Part shown: positions 46,875-60,410 of the stretch, piece after piece
Position numbering within the stretch: position 1 is the stretch's first letter
How the letters are laid out: each line of letters starts with the position of its first letter
Assembly (NCBI GenBank): GCA_028752905.1
Contig: JAQNBH010000014.1
Span: forward strand, 27,290,168-27,354,167
Reading direction: 5' to 3'
DNA: 64,000 bases
Origin: Cladorhizidae sp. MBARI D1340-BT2
Lineage: Eukaryota > Porifera > Demospongiae > Poecilosclerida > Cladorhizidae
The notes under the pieces: model-generated
The model's input: only the letters and a program-made list of their open reading frames with translations
Told to the model about the DNA's origin: nothing
Database searches by the model: none
Position numbers and translations under genes: made by a program

Positions 46875-47445
46875 TGTTAGGGATCAGGGAATGGTGCGGG
46901 GTGAGATGGGTGTTCTCAGAGAAAATAGGAGAGGAATATAATGAAGACTCACAACTTGACTGGCCCTTTGGCTCGCTTTCTTAAATAGGCTGCCAGCCAG
47001 AATCCCATTCAGGACCTTATAATATGGTCAAATGTATAATAAGTACTTGAGGTAAATCTGGTGTTATTAGGCACTTGGTGTGTGTAATCTAACTATGGTC
47101 TACCCACTCTAAAGTAGGTGGTAAATCTGATGTCATTAGCACTTAGTGTGTGCATCCATAATTACTCAGAATCCATATTATCTTGAGTTGTGAGGGTCCA
47201 CTATAGTTGGGGTTCCTCAATACTCCCCCACCCCCTCACCCTCCTGCTATGAAACTGGAGCATACTCGCCAGGTTCTTCCATCGACCAAACCTGTCGAGA
47301 AAGGCCATCTGCGTTTTCAGACGTGCCACCCAGATGGTGGTGCTGGAGGAGCAGAGTGTGGAGCTCTTCTGTCTGTGGGGGGAGGAGTTCTGGGCTCAGT
47401 TTGAGAGGGGATGAGGAGGGTGTGGTTGACAAGTACGTATCTCTT
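46875..47445 (-). mobile_element. LTR-retrotransposon 3' remnant, copy C
   Basis: Inverted copy of the same relic, with the LTR-like part at 46,875-47,222 (348 bp) and the RNase H tail just above it. Its presence in all three copies means it was there before the duplications. Confidence 0.65.
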
Positions 47446-50400
47446 TGTGGTCAGGTAAGAAGCGAACCAACTGATCCACATTATATATCTCTGTAACTCT
47501 GATGCTTCAAACACTTCTCACGTTGTGTTGTGCACTTTGTTACCAACACGAATATTCGGTCTTGTAATGTGCACAATTCTTGGGTGTGCATGCAATCCCC
47601 TTCCCCCTCTGCGTGAAATTCTTGCCAAAAATATAGTGACTTTTCATTAAGTGAAGTTGGTGTGGCACCCTAGTTTGTGGCCTGTATTTTTGTGAACATT
47701 TTTCTAACTTTAGCCATTCATAACACATCTTCTCAGTGTTTTTCTTGAACAAAAAATAGTCCTACATAATCCGTCTTCTTAGCGAAGCAAATTGCGAGGT
47801 TGTGGGCTACTAAATCTTATCTCTCTAGACACACTGAGGCCCAATCAGCAACTGTCTTTGTTTGCTTCCATCCTAGACTCCTAGTCAAATACAAAAACCT
47901 ACCTGAAGAAATTCCTGGATTTGTCAGCCACACAGTTATAGGTTTGGACCCAAAGGAAAAGAATAACAACAACAACTGATTTTCCAAGTCGATGTGAATG
48001 AAGAAAATGAGTTGGACTCAAAGACAAAAAGTATTGTTGGGAGCATTTATGCTGGATAGCAATATAGATGTATGTAACAACAAAAAACTAAGGGGGGGAA
48101 AGCATGGCTATTCATGCATCACTTCTACTTAGTTCAGTTTTTCTTCTCTCCAGCTTGCTTGTGGAGGACATCAGCTCTGATCTGATCCGCAGCCTTGTTC
48201 ATGACTATATCCATAATGCTCACAGGTAACTTCGTCATCAGGTAGCCCTAAACAGTTAGTTTTACATTTTACACACATTTAAAATCTATACACCAAATCC
48301 ATTGCAAGATAAAACAAAACCCACCCACTCCCTATCCTCACCGCCCTCAGCTCCAGCAGAAAATGCAAGAGAAAAAGAGAAAAATAGATCCTTAAGATAT
48401 AGATCTCACCCCTCAAATATCTCTAACTCAGTTTACTGATGAGAGTGAAATAGTGTGACTGTCTGTCCTTGATTTCATTGTGCAAGTTCACTAATAATGG
48501 GTCAGCAATGTGTAAGTATGATCATGCACTTTATTTCAATCTGTGAGCGGAATGACCGAGAGGATCCATCTGAGGAGAAGTCAACAAAGTGATCATAAAA
48601 CTCTTCAGGACTTATAAGTTGACCATATGTATGAGAAGTAGTGGATAGCCCAACAGCAACTGGCATCAGTAAAATGGACAAGCATACATAATGATGACAT
48701 GTGAGACCACTTGAAAATGACTTCATGAGGGATAAAATTTCTGATCTCAAAGAAAAAGGAATTAGTAGACAATGAATAACCACACAAATGATAACTAGGA
48801 GCAGATCAAGGTATCGCAACATGGAATTGTTGTGGGATCATAAATGTCCATCACACAATCAGGTATAGCACTGAACACTGTCATACATGTCTACCATGCC
48901 ACAATACTTTTATAGTGCAGATATATAATTTTTCTGTTTCATTAGTGCTTTTAAAAGGAGTTGTTATTGATATTTAGAAAGAACAGTAAATAATTGCAAA
49001 AGGAAAGAGGCACAACAACCTAGTATCACATTCAAATGCACAGATGGGTGTGAAGGGCATTTCACTAATTGGTGCTTCACCTGTTTTTCAAAAATAATTC
49101 ATGCAACAGATGAATGCTATTGACCGTTGAGTGAGGGCTGCACAGTTTATAGCTGCTGCAGCAAGAAACTAAGTACTTTCAAGAGAACATGAAATATTCA
49201 AATATTGCTAATTATACATCGGGAACATAAGCGTATCTCCTAGGAAGCATTCACTATCAACATGGACCACAAATCCCTAATGTGCTTCATAGAACTAAGA
49301 TCAGGAAAAGGGAGTAGTTATCAAAAAGGGCAAAAAACATGCTCACACAATCGTGATTCCTGAAGTACAGCCTTCTGACTATTTTATAATGACTTGCCAG
49401 TTTACCGGGAGAAATAAACTGACATTCAGCAGATATCAGTTTCTGGGTTCATAATTAAGGTGGTAAGTGTATACTAGGGCTATCTCCAATCACAGGTACA
49501 TAGTAAAGGGTCATCACAATTTGAAACGTACTTGTAGAGCATGAGGAAAACAGCCAGAGGTGTGGTTCTGTATGCCAATAGTTGTCAAGGCAGAGTTGGC
49601 ATACGAAACAGCATCACGGACAAAGAAGCTAGATCTTCGAATACCACTCATCGCCGTGGCTACATATAAGGGTTTGACATTCTGAAGCAGCAGAAGAGGA
49701 TGTAATAATAATAGTTCCTTTCATTACTTTGCCATACCAACCTGTATTGTTATGCCCTTGTCCGCATATTCCTTACGAAGACCATCAGATATGTAGTTCA
49801 CAAAAATCTGTAAATGAGATGGAAAATAGCATCAAGGATTCTGCATGCCTTAAAGAAAACAAATACTTGAAATATTGAGTAGCCGGCTGGATTATGACAC
49901 ATCCCTGTCAACAATTACAAATAAGTTACTGCCCCAACCACGAACTCATCCTGTGAGTGTCTTCTCCAACTTAGTTATGAGAGGCATTATTACATGTGCT
50001 GTACATACCTTGGTGGCACAATAGATGGTAAACTGAGGCATAGCCATGTTAGAAGCCCCAGATGATATATTCACAATAAAACCTCCTCCCTGGCCCACCA
50101 TCTTTGGCAACAGCAAGCGACTCATCTATAGTCATAATAAATAATACATCGCATGCAAGGAAAAAAACATCATGTATTAGATTTTTAGCAGTATGTACTA
50201 AAGCAGAACTAGTTCACAGTACACGATATTTGCATGTATTTGGGTTCTTACCTCAGACAAATACAGCAAGAAACACTGACTGTAGATGTGTGGTTTTCTC
50301 AGCTCCAACATACCACAGCTGTACATAAAACTAAAATTAGGCTCACCTATAATGGCCTAACTGAGAGGACTAGTTGACCTCACAGACAGCGTGACAACTA

Positions 50401-50764
50401 TAAATGCCATGAAACTCCTATGCAGTGCCAGGAAGGTTTTGACTTGACTGATTTCTGGATACAAATATGAACCACACTACTCCTATCTAGGCCACAACCA
50501 ACCAGTTATGTGACACTTTACTAAAAAAATATGTACTCTACAATATTATTATGATATAAAAAGTAGTACAATAATTGATAGATATTACTTTAACCCTTTA
50601 CTCGATGATGTACAAAATTTAAAAACTCGTTGGTAGGAGGACAACGCCCATTTAAAAAAGAAACAACAGATTCAGAAATGGCACTATTTTACTCACATGC
50701 ATTTTTAATAAGGAAGTTAGCAGTACATACTTCAGGTTCTTACCTAACACTAGATTTATAAAAC

Positions 50765-51074
50765 AATTATTGGGCACTTCCCTTGTTACTGGAAACCAAC
50801 CAGACCTCTCTGAAGAAGTAGTTTCTTGGCCTTTTGACTATAGAACTTCTACTATTTTGTTTAGATCTTGGTTAGGCTTGCTGGAGAGACTACAATTTTT
50901 TCCAGGTAACTGCCTAGAATGTAGCAAACTACTTGCCGATTTTTAGCTCATAGCTAAGGATGCCTCATTGTAGAGCTATTTTGAACTTACATACTGTTTT
51001 CTCATCTTCTTTTCAGATCATGATGTGTCTACTGTGGAAGTTGTTGAATATGTTGAACTTTATGGTCATCTGAG
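50765..51074 (+). other. Unidentified antisense exon pair inside KAR intron 7, copy C
   Basis: Two open blocks lie opposite to the KAR transcript. The first, up to 50,905, is open for over 130 bp, includes the peptide DLSEEVVSWPFDYRTS and ends CCAG/GTAAC in phase 1. The second, 51,017-51,074, follows a clean TTTTCAG acceptor, starts in the complementary phase and encodes DHDVSTVEVVEYVELYGHL. It ends at TGAG/GTTAGA. Matching phases and a good acceptor suggest a real or recently real gene nested in the intron. A third open block (51,149-51,373) follows but its phase does not fit simply. I do not recognise the family. Confidence 0.4.
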
Positions 51075-51589
51075 GTTAGATTTGAGGGGCTGCATGTATA
51101 AGCTTACTTCTGGTAATAGCTAGCTATTTTCTGATATTTAGCTAGTAGTTGGGCCTCTTTCTCGAGCTAGCTAGCTATATTGTTCAAGAGCGAGGGACTA
51201 GAGCTAATTATAAAGTGTCTCTACAAAATTTGGTGACTTTCTTCAAGCCTAGGATTTATCTACCCATCACAGGGTATAGAAGATGGATCTTAAAATTCAT
51301 GGGCAATAGAGAAACTGGCAGCTCTGATCAAGTAAGAATGTTTGGATGTGAGTTAGCTTATATTTGGAACTGACGGACAGATGGATCGACCATTTGTTAT
51401 ACAAAATAGAGTAATTCTTATGAGAATATAAAATATAGCACTCGTTGTGATTATTTCACTTGCATGTAGTATTTTCACATGCCTTCAGCTCATGAAAATA
51501 AGGGGGTGTGCTCATGAAATAACCTGCCACATTCCACTCTGACTCATGTAACAAGACATGTATTTTTGTGGTTAAGGGAACACTAGGGT

Positions 51590-51840
51590 CACGAGTAATA
51601 AATCCAGGGAAACTAAAACCCAACAGTGGAGGTCATACTTGCAGATTGGTAAGTATGACTTCCACATCATAATAAATCCAGGGAAATTAAGGTAGGCCAT
51701 ACTTGTAGGTTGGTAAGTATGAGTTATACATTGTAATAAATCCAGGAAAATTAAAATCCAACAGCAGGTTGGCATGTATGAGATCCACATCCCGGGAAAT
51801 TAGAACCCAAGTAGGTCATTCTTGCAGATTGGTAAGTACA
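51590..51840. repeat. Intronic minisatellite, ~60-75-bp unit, copy C
   Basis: Inverted equivalent in the right arm, with about three to four units. Copy number therefore differs among the duplicated KAR introns. Confidence 0.7.
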
Positions 51841-54261
51841 TAGGAATACAAATTGTAAATTGAAGAGTACAGAGCGCCAACCAAAGACTTGGCATGTGAA
51901 TATTTGTGGTTCTTTAATCTTCCTATATCCTATACTTACTTGAACCATTGCCTGGCAGTTCAGCTCCACTATTCGGTACAACCTCTGAAGAAGATGGGTA
52001 AAAACATTCTTATGAAACCCCCACCAAAAAGAGGCTTATCTTATTTTCTCACCTCAGCAGGGATGTTGGCATACAAGTCAGGGTGTTCGAAAGCAAGTCC
52101 AACATTATTAACTATAGAATGTATGGAGAAATATCGGCACGAAGTTATTAACCTAGATATCATACGTGAATCCCTTTACATGATTGAACATCGACTATAT
52201 TTGGTTTTTTGTAATGATTATATTTTTACTTATAAAATGAAAATTAGCTTCTCAAACTATTTAGTACATAAATACAATAAGTTGCAGTTTGGTATCAGCT
52301 CCATTTAAGTAAGGAAAATAAAGATACAACAGCATATGTCGCTATATGTCTACAACCAAACTTACAGCAAAGATGTCTATCCTGGGGCACCTCCTTGTTC
52401 AAGAGCAAATGAATTCAGAGTGATTCCTATTTAATTAAGCATAGCTACCTGTGTGTACCTTTACACTAAAGAAGAAATTCCAGAAACAGTAGGAAGAGAC
52501 CAGACCATTCACGAAAGCAGTTGCGATTGTCAGCCATTTTAAAACATCAATTTTTCTAGCTCGCCCCAACGAACTGGAAGTAAAGTTTTATAACCATATT
52601 TTTGATCAATAGAGCAGTCTATTGGGCATGTGCATATAGAGTATGGGCACGTACTTGATTTGATTTTTCTACTTTCATGACGACGTCTGAGTTTGCGCCA
52701 TATGGTGCTTACGGCATTTAATTCGTTTAGCAGATATATCTAAAAACTCAAATAACATTCACACAAATCATTTACTTGTACATGCCAAGAAACTGCTACA
52801 TCATTATTAAATTGTCATGCGAGACTGGATTTCCAAAAACAAACTTCTAGTTATATTATTGGCTAGAAAACACAAACTGCCTCCAAGATTGGTCTCTTTC
52901 TGGCCTTTACTGCTTCTGACGTCTTCTTCTGAGCAACAAGCACCATAATTACTGGCATCACTATGGATCCTTAGCTCTTGAAGAAGGAGGTTTCCTGGAT
53001 GAATTTCTTGGCTAGAAGTTTCGTTGTACACATATGTAGCTGACGTAGTCCTTGTAGCTTTTGTTTGTTTACTTCAATGGAGAAAATTCGGTTCGAAATT
53101 GTTTGATTGAAAAAGTGGTAGTAAATAAAGTCGTGGTGTAATGATAACAATGTGTACCAGTCTAGTATGTGTAGTTTTCCATGTATATATTTGAGCTGAG
53201 GGTGCATTATATAACTATACACAACTTAAACATATGCAGGTGTGGTATATTTTTAATCCTGTGTTAAAGTAGCTGTGATATATATGTATGAACAGTGGTA
53301 GCAGAAAACATGCCAGTTCCAATGCAGTAGAATGACATACAAGCCAGGTAATATTGTATATAAGTCGAGTTAAAACTAACTGGAGCAGCTCTCAACATCG
53401 CTATAGTTAGCTGACTGGTTGACTGGAGTATACATGTAACTCTCAATTCCATCACAGTCAACAACTGATGGGGACGTCCACTCCTGCCACAATCTTTCCT
53501 AGTATACTGTACATGACTATCTCAAGATGTCCCTATAGTACTAATCCTAGAGTCCCCTTAGCCCGAGAATACCACCATACCTAGCCCTAGAATACAACTT
53601 TCCCTAGCCCTAGAAGGGAGGGTGGAAGAGTATCCAGATAATGCTAGATTAGGTTGCCAGGAATAGGTCAATCCACATATGACCTTCCCAAGAACCTGCT
53701 GGAGTTAGGATAAGAGAGAACCTGGCAAAGGTACAAAACAAAAACCAAGAACTTGTTGCACAGATACTGAAAGGTTAGCTAAGCCATCACTGGACAAGCT
53801 TGTGTATTTATGTCAAATGCGCAAAAGTGATATTACCCACTAGCTTATTAGGAACAACGTTTTGAAGAATGATATCAATGTTACAATGGATAACCCTGTA
53901 GTCAAAGAACTGGGGAGGGAGGAAGAGTGGCATAGTTTTTTTGTTTTAGGATGAAATAATGTGATAATGGACTCCTGAGCTGCATTACCACCAGTTGATC
54001 TACTCGACAGCTCTGGATGAGTTTCAGATATATATAGATGATTACTCTGGGAAGACACAATTGTTGTTGGCATAATTTTGGTTGTTGTTCAGTTGTCAGT
54101 AACAGTCTCAACAGCCAGCCAGTACAGTTGTTAGTAACAGTTCTCACCCCAGTAGGACAGCCAGTGTAGTTGTTGATTCAACAGACCAGAAACTACCAGA
54201 GCATAAGTAAAGACTAACATTCTTATGATCTTAGAAAGCACACCTGAAATTGTAGAGATGT

Positions 54262-54970
54262 GGTGAGCCCAGTGGAAGCAATCCCACTAGTCCAGGCATC
54301 AATGAGCCCAGTGGCATCAGTCCCACCTGGCACTAGTCCAGGCATCGGTGAGCCCAGAGGCAGCAATCCCACTAGTCCAGGCATCGGTGAGCCCAGTGGC
54401 ATCAGTCCCACTAGTCCAGGCATCAATGAGCCCAGTGGCATCAGTCCCACCTGGCACTAGTCCAGGCATCGGTGAGCCCAGTGGCAGCAATCCCACTAGT
54501 CCAGGCATCGGTGAGCCCAGTGGCATCAGTCCCACTAGTCCAGGCATCAATGAGCCCAGTGGCATCAGTCCCACTAGTCCAGGCATCGGTGAGCCCAGTG
54601 GCAGCAATCCCACTAGTCCAGGCATAGGTCAGCCCAGTGGCAGCAATCCCACTAGTCCAGGCATAGGTGAGCCCAGTGGCATCAATCCCACTAGTCCAGA
54701 CATAGGTGAGCCCAGTGGCATCAGTCCCACTAGTCCAGGCATCGGTGAGCCAAGTGGCAGCAATCCCACTAGTCCAGGCATAGGTGAGCCCAGTGGCATC
54801 AATCCCACTAGTCCAGGCATCGGTAAGCCCAGTGGCATCAATCCCACTAGTCCAGGCATCGGTGAGCCCAGTGGCATCAATCCCACTAGTCCAGGCATCG
54901 GTGAGCCCAGTGGCATCAGTCCCACTAGTCCAGGCATCGGTGAGCCCAGTGGCATCGGTCCCACTAGTCC
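54262..54970. repeat. 39-bp minisatellite, right arm, about 18 units
   Basis: Inverted counterpart of 19,030-19,412, nearly twice as long. Some units carry a 6-bp insertion (CACCTG). It lies in the corresponding intron of truncated KAR copy C. Confidence 0.9.
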
Positions 54971-57811
54971 AGCTTCATTATTGCCTCAGCTCACTGGCCA
55001 CTCGACTGCAGTAGCTCTCGACCATCGCCTGAATGCAGTATCCAGACATCAGTACAGTTAACTGATACTCAGTGCAATAGCTATCTATACATCACCACAG
55101 TTCACTGGCCGCTTTACTGGATACTGGATTAGCTCTTGGAATCCACAGAGCTTACCTGTACCTCTTGCTTGAATGCTGCCTTTCTGGACAGCACACAGCC
55201 AAGCCTCCCCGCAGAAAGATTAAAAAAATATATATCATTTGTATTTAAGGGTGGGGTAGGGGGAGGGGGTCAATATCATGAACTTATAGGCGTCAAAAGA
55301 AAAGGTGGTTACCAATTTATAGCTCCATAGATTCTGCACACTTCTTGGTATGGACTTAATATATAGATCAAAAGTTAGGTCTCTCTGTGTGCTCTTTTGT
55401 AATAATAAAAACATTTTTCATAGGTATAACTATAAGCAAGTTTCTGGAGCTAAAGTGGGGTTACCTTAAAACCTGAGTGCCTGATTTTGCTACACATTTT
55501 TCTCCAGATTGCCCAGTGCTAGAGAGCTGAAATTAGCTCCAGTGGCAACAGCAAAGATTCTGACCTTCAGAGATAAAGCTGCATGGCACATAACCCACTT
55601 CTTTCTATGCATCCATAATTCAAATAGAGCCACTGGAACTATTTTTGACTTGTGACAAACTCAAAGTGAGTAGGAGATGAAGAATCAGTTGCCCTTCTAT
55701 ATTATATATATACACATGTACTGGTATATGGACAATGTTCCAGGAATGTTGAACTAATGGAATTATCGTTTGGTTGCTTCCTCATGTCCCAGTCCCAGCT
55801 AGTAATAACCATGATGACATCAATGCTATACATATACAGATAAGTACTTAAATTAGGCCCTAAGTTAAGTACAGGGCAATAGTAGGGTTAGAGCTAGGGC
55901 AGAGCTAGACCAATCTAATTACCATGGTCATATAAACCTAGGTTTGTTTTTTACATGAACAGCTTTTGTCTACACTTTAGGGAAATCCTGAAAAAATGAA
56001 AGAATCTCTCAATGAACACTCAACTGACATAATACATTACAATAGCCTTCTCAATAATCAATTCACTCGATATTTCCACTAGATGCTCTAGCCTTCATCA
56101 GGAATAAATGAATGATGAGGGCTAGAGTATCTAGTTGAAATGTCAAGAGAATACAATTTCAAGTTTATTATTGAGAACGTTATTGTCAAATAAAAGAATG
56201 CCAGCATAAAGTGGTTACACTGCACTATCTTATCATTGAAGCTTCACTTGGTCATGTTGCTACAGCAAACATCTGCCTAGTGCTCACTATGCACCAAATA
56301 ATGTAATCTGATGCCGTATACTTGATGCACAAAGTTATAAAAATACTATGAATATTCATAAGTTATGCACCACACTCGACTTTCGGTGGACAGGTGAACT
56401 CGAATTGACAAGTTATAGATAAGTTAGTATAGTGTAATAATACCTGTACATAAGTGGTGTACTAACATACCCAGGACTCCTATGTCTAGTTGACTAAGTT
56501 GCTCAGAGATGGCATCATAGATCTCCAGGCCATCAGAGAAATCAACAGGAATCACCAGAGAATCACGACCATACTTCTCCTCTAAAGAAAACACAAAATA
56601 TTAAATACGAGGAGGTTTACTTCCTTCACTCAAATACAGGTCACTCAAGGAAGCAGTCTTCCAATTATAGCACATCCAGTTCATTACAGTAATCACTAAT
56701 GCATTAGCACTAGCACACAGTGATTAAATCTATTGATAGAAGCTGCATCCTTTCTTAGCTTGAGGAATATCTGTGAAGGTGGAAGACTTTGGAGATGGAG
56801 AGATTTCACTGCCTCAAGGAATGATAGAGTGGCAGCTTTAGCTGTTCCAACCACTACTGCCAGCTGTTGAAAGAGAGTGACAGTGATAGAGAAATCTACT
56901 TGCCTATCTGGAAGAGGAGGATGAAAAAGCTACAGCTAATGCAGCTGGCTGCTGCTTAGCTGCCTAAGGGGCAAAGATTTGGCAGGTATTTATAAGCACA
57001 CAAAATAAAAACAACTCCTAAAGTGCATTAAATTCTTCACTAAGGTGTTTAACAAAAACACATATAAAGTGCGAAAAGACATTGTCTTCTAAATAATTGA
57101 GTTAAAATTTGCTCCCCGACATTTCAGCTAGATACTCTAGCATTCATCTAGCCGAAATGTCGAAAAGTAAATATTAATTTAATGAACTTGTATTGAGAGT
57201 TCATTTGGAACGTTGAAATTCATCTTAAAGTCAAGGATCACATTGTTTTTCCATAAGTTAACTCCGTCATACAATCTTGGTTCCCAGAAGTATCTGCAAT
57301 CATCCAATGCACATCGATGATTAACTTGTTTCTAGAATTTGGAAGCCCAAAATTATTCAGCTACACAACTGCAGTTGCAATGACTTCCTCTATAATCAAC
57401 TTAATTTCGTAGATGCTCTAGCCTTCATCGAGACGAAGACTCGATACACCAGTAGCAGAAAGGTCCGAGTGAGTAAATTTAAGTTGATCATGGAGGAAGG
57501 CATTGTAAATGTACATGTCAACTGCAGTTCTCCACCACTGAACTATTATATTTAAATAGGAATAAACAACAACAATAAACAATAAACAACAACAACAACA
57601 AATGTTCCTTCTTCACTGTTTCTCTTTCAATCAGCATGTTTGTATTCAGTGCTGATGTCAGCTGAAAATAATCGCAAAGAAATGTTCCCATTAATACCAA
57701 GTCATTTCCTCACCTCATCCAAAGATACAACACTGCATCCATGAAGGGAAAGAACCGAGTCAAGATGATTCGTTCAAATCTGACTTCTGCTAAGTTTTCT
57801 CAGTAATAATT

Positions 57812-58620
57812 ATTTATAATTATTCCTTTTTTATTTATTATTGACAAAATCGAAAGAAAAAGTTAATAAGACTATACCCATGTAGACAACACGCACTCAA
57901 TGATGCTTTACCAAAATAATGTTTATTACATTGTTTGACAACCAGTTACACCACACCTTACCATTAAAATTGCAGTATAACAAGTGCTGTTAAAATAATT
58001 AAAAGGTCGTCTAACTGGTTGTCATCTACACAAGTAGTCTTGTTTCCTCTCTTTCTAACAGGTCAATCCAGTTAGTTTTTAAATAAAAACATCCTTATTC
58101 TTTTGAGCGTCTGCATAGGGCACTCATGCCCAAGTTGTATTTGCAGATAAAGTCAAGTGCCACATTTGCTAAGGACTACAACATTATTGAGCAAAGTAAT
58201 CCAATTTGTTCAATGGCACAAAGAATCCTAATACTGTACTAAAAACTACGCAAAATGTGTTCACTATTCATATCACTGAGTATGTGATCTGAACCACAGG
58301 AAGACGATAAGCTCCCCCATGGCACCCCTCTTCCTCTCCAGCAGTAATCTACTCCATTTTATTCCTGTCAATCTTTCCAGTTGTAAATTGTGACCTACGA
58401 TATTCACTCAAATGCTGGCTGTGTACATGCAGGTCCACATAGCCAACCTCTTTCCATTGTTTGGAAAGAGCCTTGCCAACTGACATGGAGCATTTGATTC
58501 TGAGTCGTAATGGAAAAGAGGCGAATCTTACTGTCTTCATAAACTCTGCAGTGCCATTGGCAACACTATTCGCTGGCTACAGTTGCATGACCACCAAAAA
58601 AGAAAGCAAAAGGATGTATA
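57812..58620 (-). other. Right-arm-only block with a possible 3'-terminal exon
   Basis: About 0.8 kb absent from the matching place in the left arm (near 14,790). On the minus strand an acceptor-like CAACTGTAG at about 58,580 precedes an open stretch of roughly 75 codons ending at 58,349, with peptides FASFPLRLRIKCSMSVGKAL and KEVGYVDLHVHSQHL. An AATAAA lies downstream near 57,910. This looks like the last exon and 3' UTR of a gene. I do not recognise the protein. It may be an insertion here or a deletion from the left arm. Confidence 0.4.
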
Positions 58621-58790
58621 GGTGTATTAAATGTGTATGAAATGTGAGTGTAAAATATGTATAAAATATGTGTATAAAATGTGTATATATGTGAAATGTG
58701 TGCATGTAAAATGTGTGTAAATGAGTGTAAAATATGTGTGTAATGTGTGTGTATAAAATGTGTGTGTGTGAAATATGTGTTTGTGTAACC
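58620..58790. repeat. GT/TA-rich simple repeat (TGTGTRTAAAA type)
   Basis: Irregular repeats of AAATGTGTGTGTAA and relatives, about 170 bp. The left arm holds only a short CA-rich remnant near 14,750-14,785. Confidence 0.75.
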
Positions 58791-59079
58791 TCAAGAGCTA
58801 GGAGTTCATGAAGATGAGGTTTAAGGATTTTACAGGACTAAATAAATACCTATATACCCATCTCCAGTGGGAAGAATATATTATAATTATTGTGCATAGA
58901 CCAGACACACCTCCTATATGTATATTATAATATTCAACATATTCTCTACATTAATAATATAACTTAATAATAATTATATTAAATTGTTTTATTTAAAAAC
59001 AAACAACTTCATTCATGTGGGGCAGGACAAGTTAGATTACCCTTTACCATTTGTCATATACTATGCAGCCATTGGAAGA

Positions 59080-59925
59080 GAGATATGCCCATGAATAAGG
59101 TAGTGAAATAAAAATGCTTGACAGTGATTCCAATATTCAGGGAAAACTTCTTAAAATTCTGACAAATCCTGCTCTATTCCTGTTATGTCAAATGGCCAAC
59201 CCATTATGCTACTGGGAATTTGTTGTCCAATCGGCAAGAGATTCGGTGTCTGGAACGAGCATGTATGTTTCTCCGATGTAAAAAATATATCTCACACTTC
59301 AGATTTCTTGCCCTTTTTTTCTTTTTGCCAATATTTCAATCAGTATGTTTCGGTCTCCATATTGTTGAAAGAGATATATACTGGAGAGTGAGTATACGTA
59401 CACTGTAAAAGTAAAAATAATATAATTTTAACATAGGGTACTGTAATAACCATAGAACCATATGATTAATTATCACTTATTTAATAATGGTTCTTTGTTA
59501 AAAAATCTATGACTGTGAAGTTCAATTTTTTATTTGGAAAAAGGAATTAATCCTTTAATAATGGTCAAGTTCAGTTTTTTATTTGGAAAATTGATTAATC
59601 CTTTATGTAGGTACTTAATTAAGAGCAAAGCCTTGAATGTCGGCTGTTAGAGAAGAGTATTTACATAATATGTTGATTCAACTGTGCCCTGAGAAAAGAA
59701 GCATGTCTTTAGTAAAGTTATCTTGCACAGGATTAAAAAATATAAATAAGAAAACTAAACAAAATAAATTCACTGGACAGCGAATTTCCTGCTTTATGAT
59801 GATAATATCAGATGTCTATTTTATACTAAATTCTAGCTTGATGATTGTGAATAAACACTGAAACATTCTGGGCTTTACTTTGAACTTGGCAAACAAGGTC
59901 ATGTCTCCTTCACGCCTCCTAGGCT
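59080..59925 (+). repeat. Fourth copy of the long inverted repeat arm
   Basis: Matches the reverse complement of 13,465-14,480, next to KAR exon 1 of the right arm. Its expected partner arm is absent because the duplicated segment stops at 60,985. Confidence 0.75.
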
Positions 59926-60410
59926 GCACATAGAGCAGTGGAAATAGCAACTTCTAGGCACCATTCCAGTCATCCACCCCCTGTCTGTGTAATATATATA
60001 TAATATCCACATGATGATTAAAATAAAGGTCACCATTTCATGAATAATATAATATATACTCCATGAATAATATATATTCATTGTAGTAATAAATTACGGA
60101 TAGAAATTTTGAACAAAGGTCACATTGTGTGGCAATAAATTATGCTGTGTTACATAGCTACACTGAACAGTCACATTTTACAACAATTCAGGATTCCATC
60201 CAATGGAGGACACACTGAGATTGTAGCTGGATTTAACTAGGCAAATGAGGTCTTGCTAACTGCAAGGCTATCAGAGTTTAATTCATGATTTATCGATGAA
60301 TGTGAGGTTTCAGTTGGCAGCAGTTGTCATGGACTCACAGCCCACAGACAGGGCTACAGATAACAAGATGCAAGGCTAGCAGAGAACAGCACAAGACCTA
60401 AATAAGTAGT

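Larger units (their letters stand above)
48134..57742 (-). pseudogene. Very-long-chain 3-oxoacyl-CoA reductase, inverted copy C, lacking exons 2-4
   Basis: On the minus strand the exons are 57714-57742 (exon 1), 56471-56581 (exon 5), 52053-52111, 51940-51984, 50009-50125, 49742-49807, 49532-49681 and 48134-48247. Exons 2-4, which carry the membrane segment, the TGxxxGxG cofactor loop and the next helix, are gone: sequence equal to about 15,680-17,085 is deleted, with the junction near 56,935. Exon 1 ends in phase 2 and exon 5 expects phase 1, so skipping cannot restore the frame. Exons 5-11 are open and keep their splice sites. They differ slightly from B, with ITIQ for ITVQ and HTSG for HTYG. 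A transcript could still be made from the exon 1 promoter, but not a working reductase. Confidence 0.85.

Noticed and set aside
54348..55061. 237-codon repetitive frame rich in SPGIGEPSG
   Set aside because: It is the 39-bp minisatellite read in one frame. Other frames and the opposite strand are equally open, and it lies in a KAR intron.
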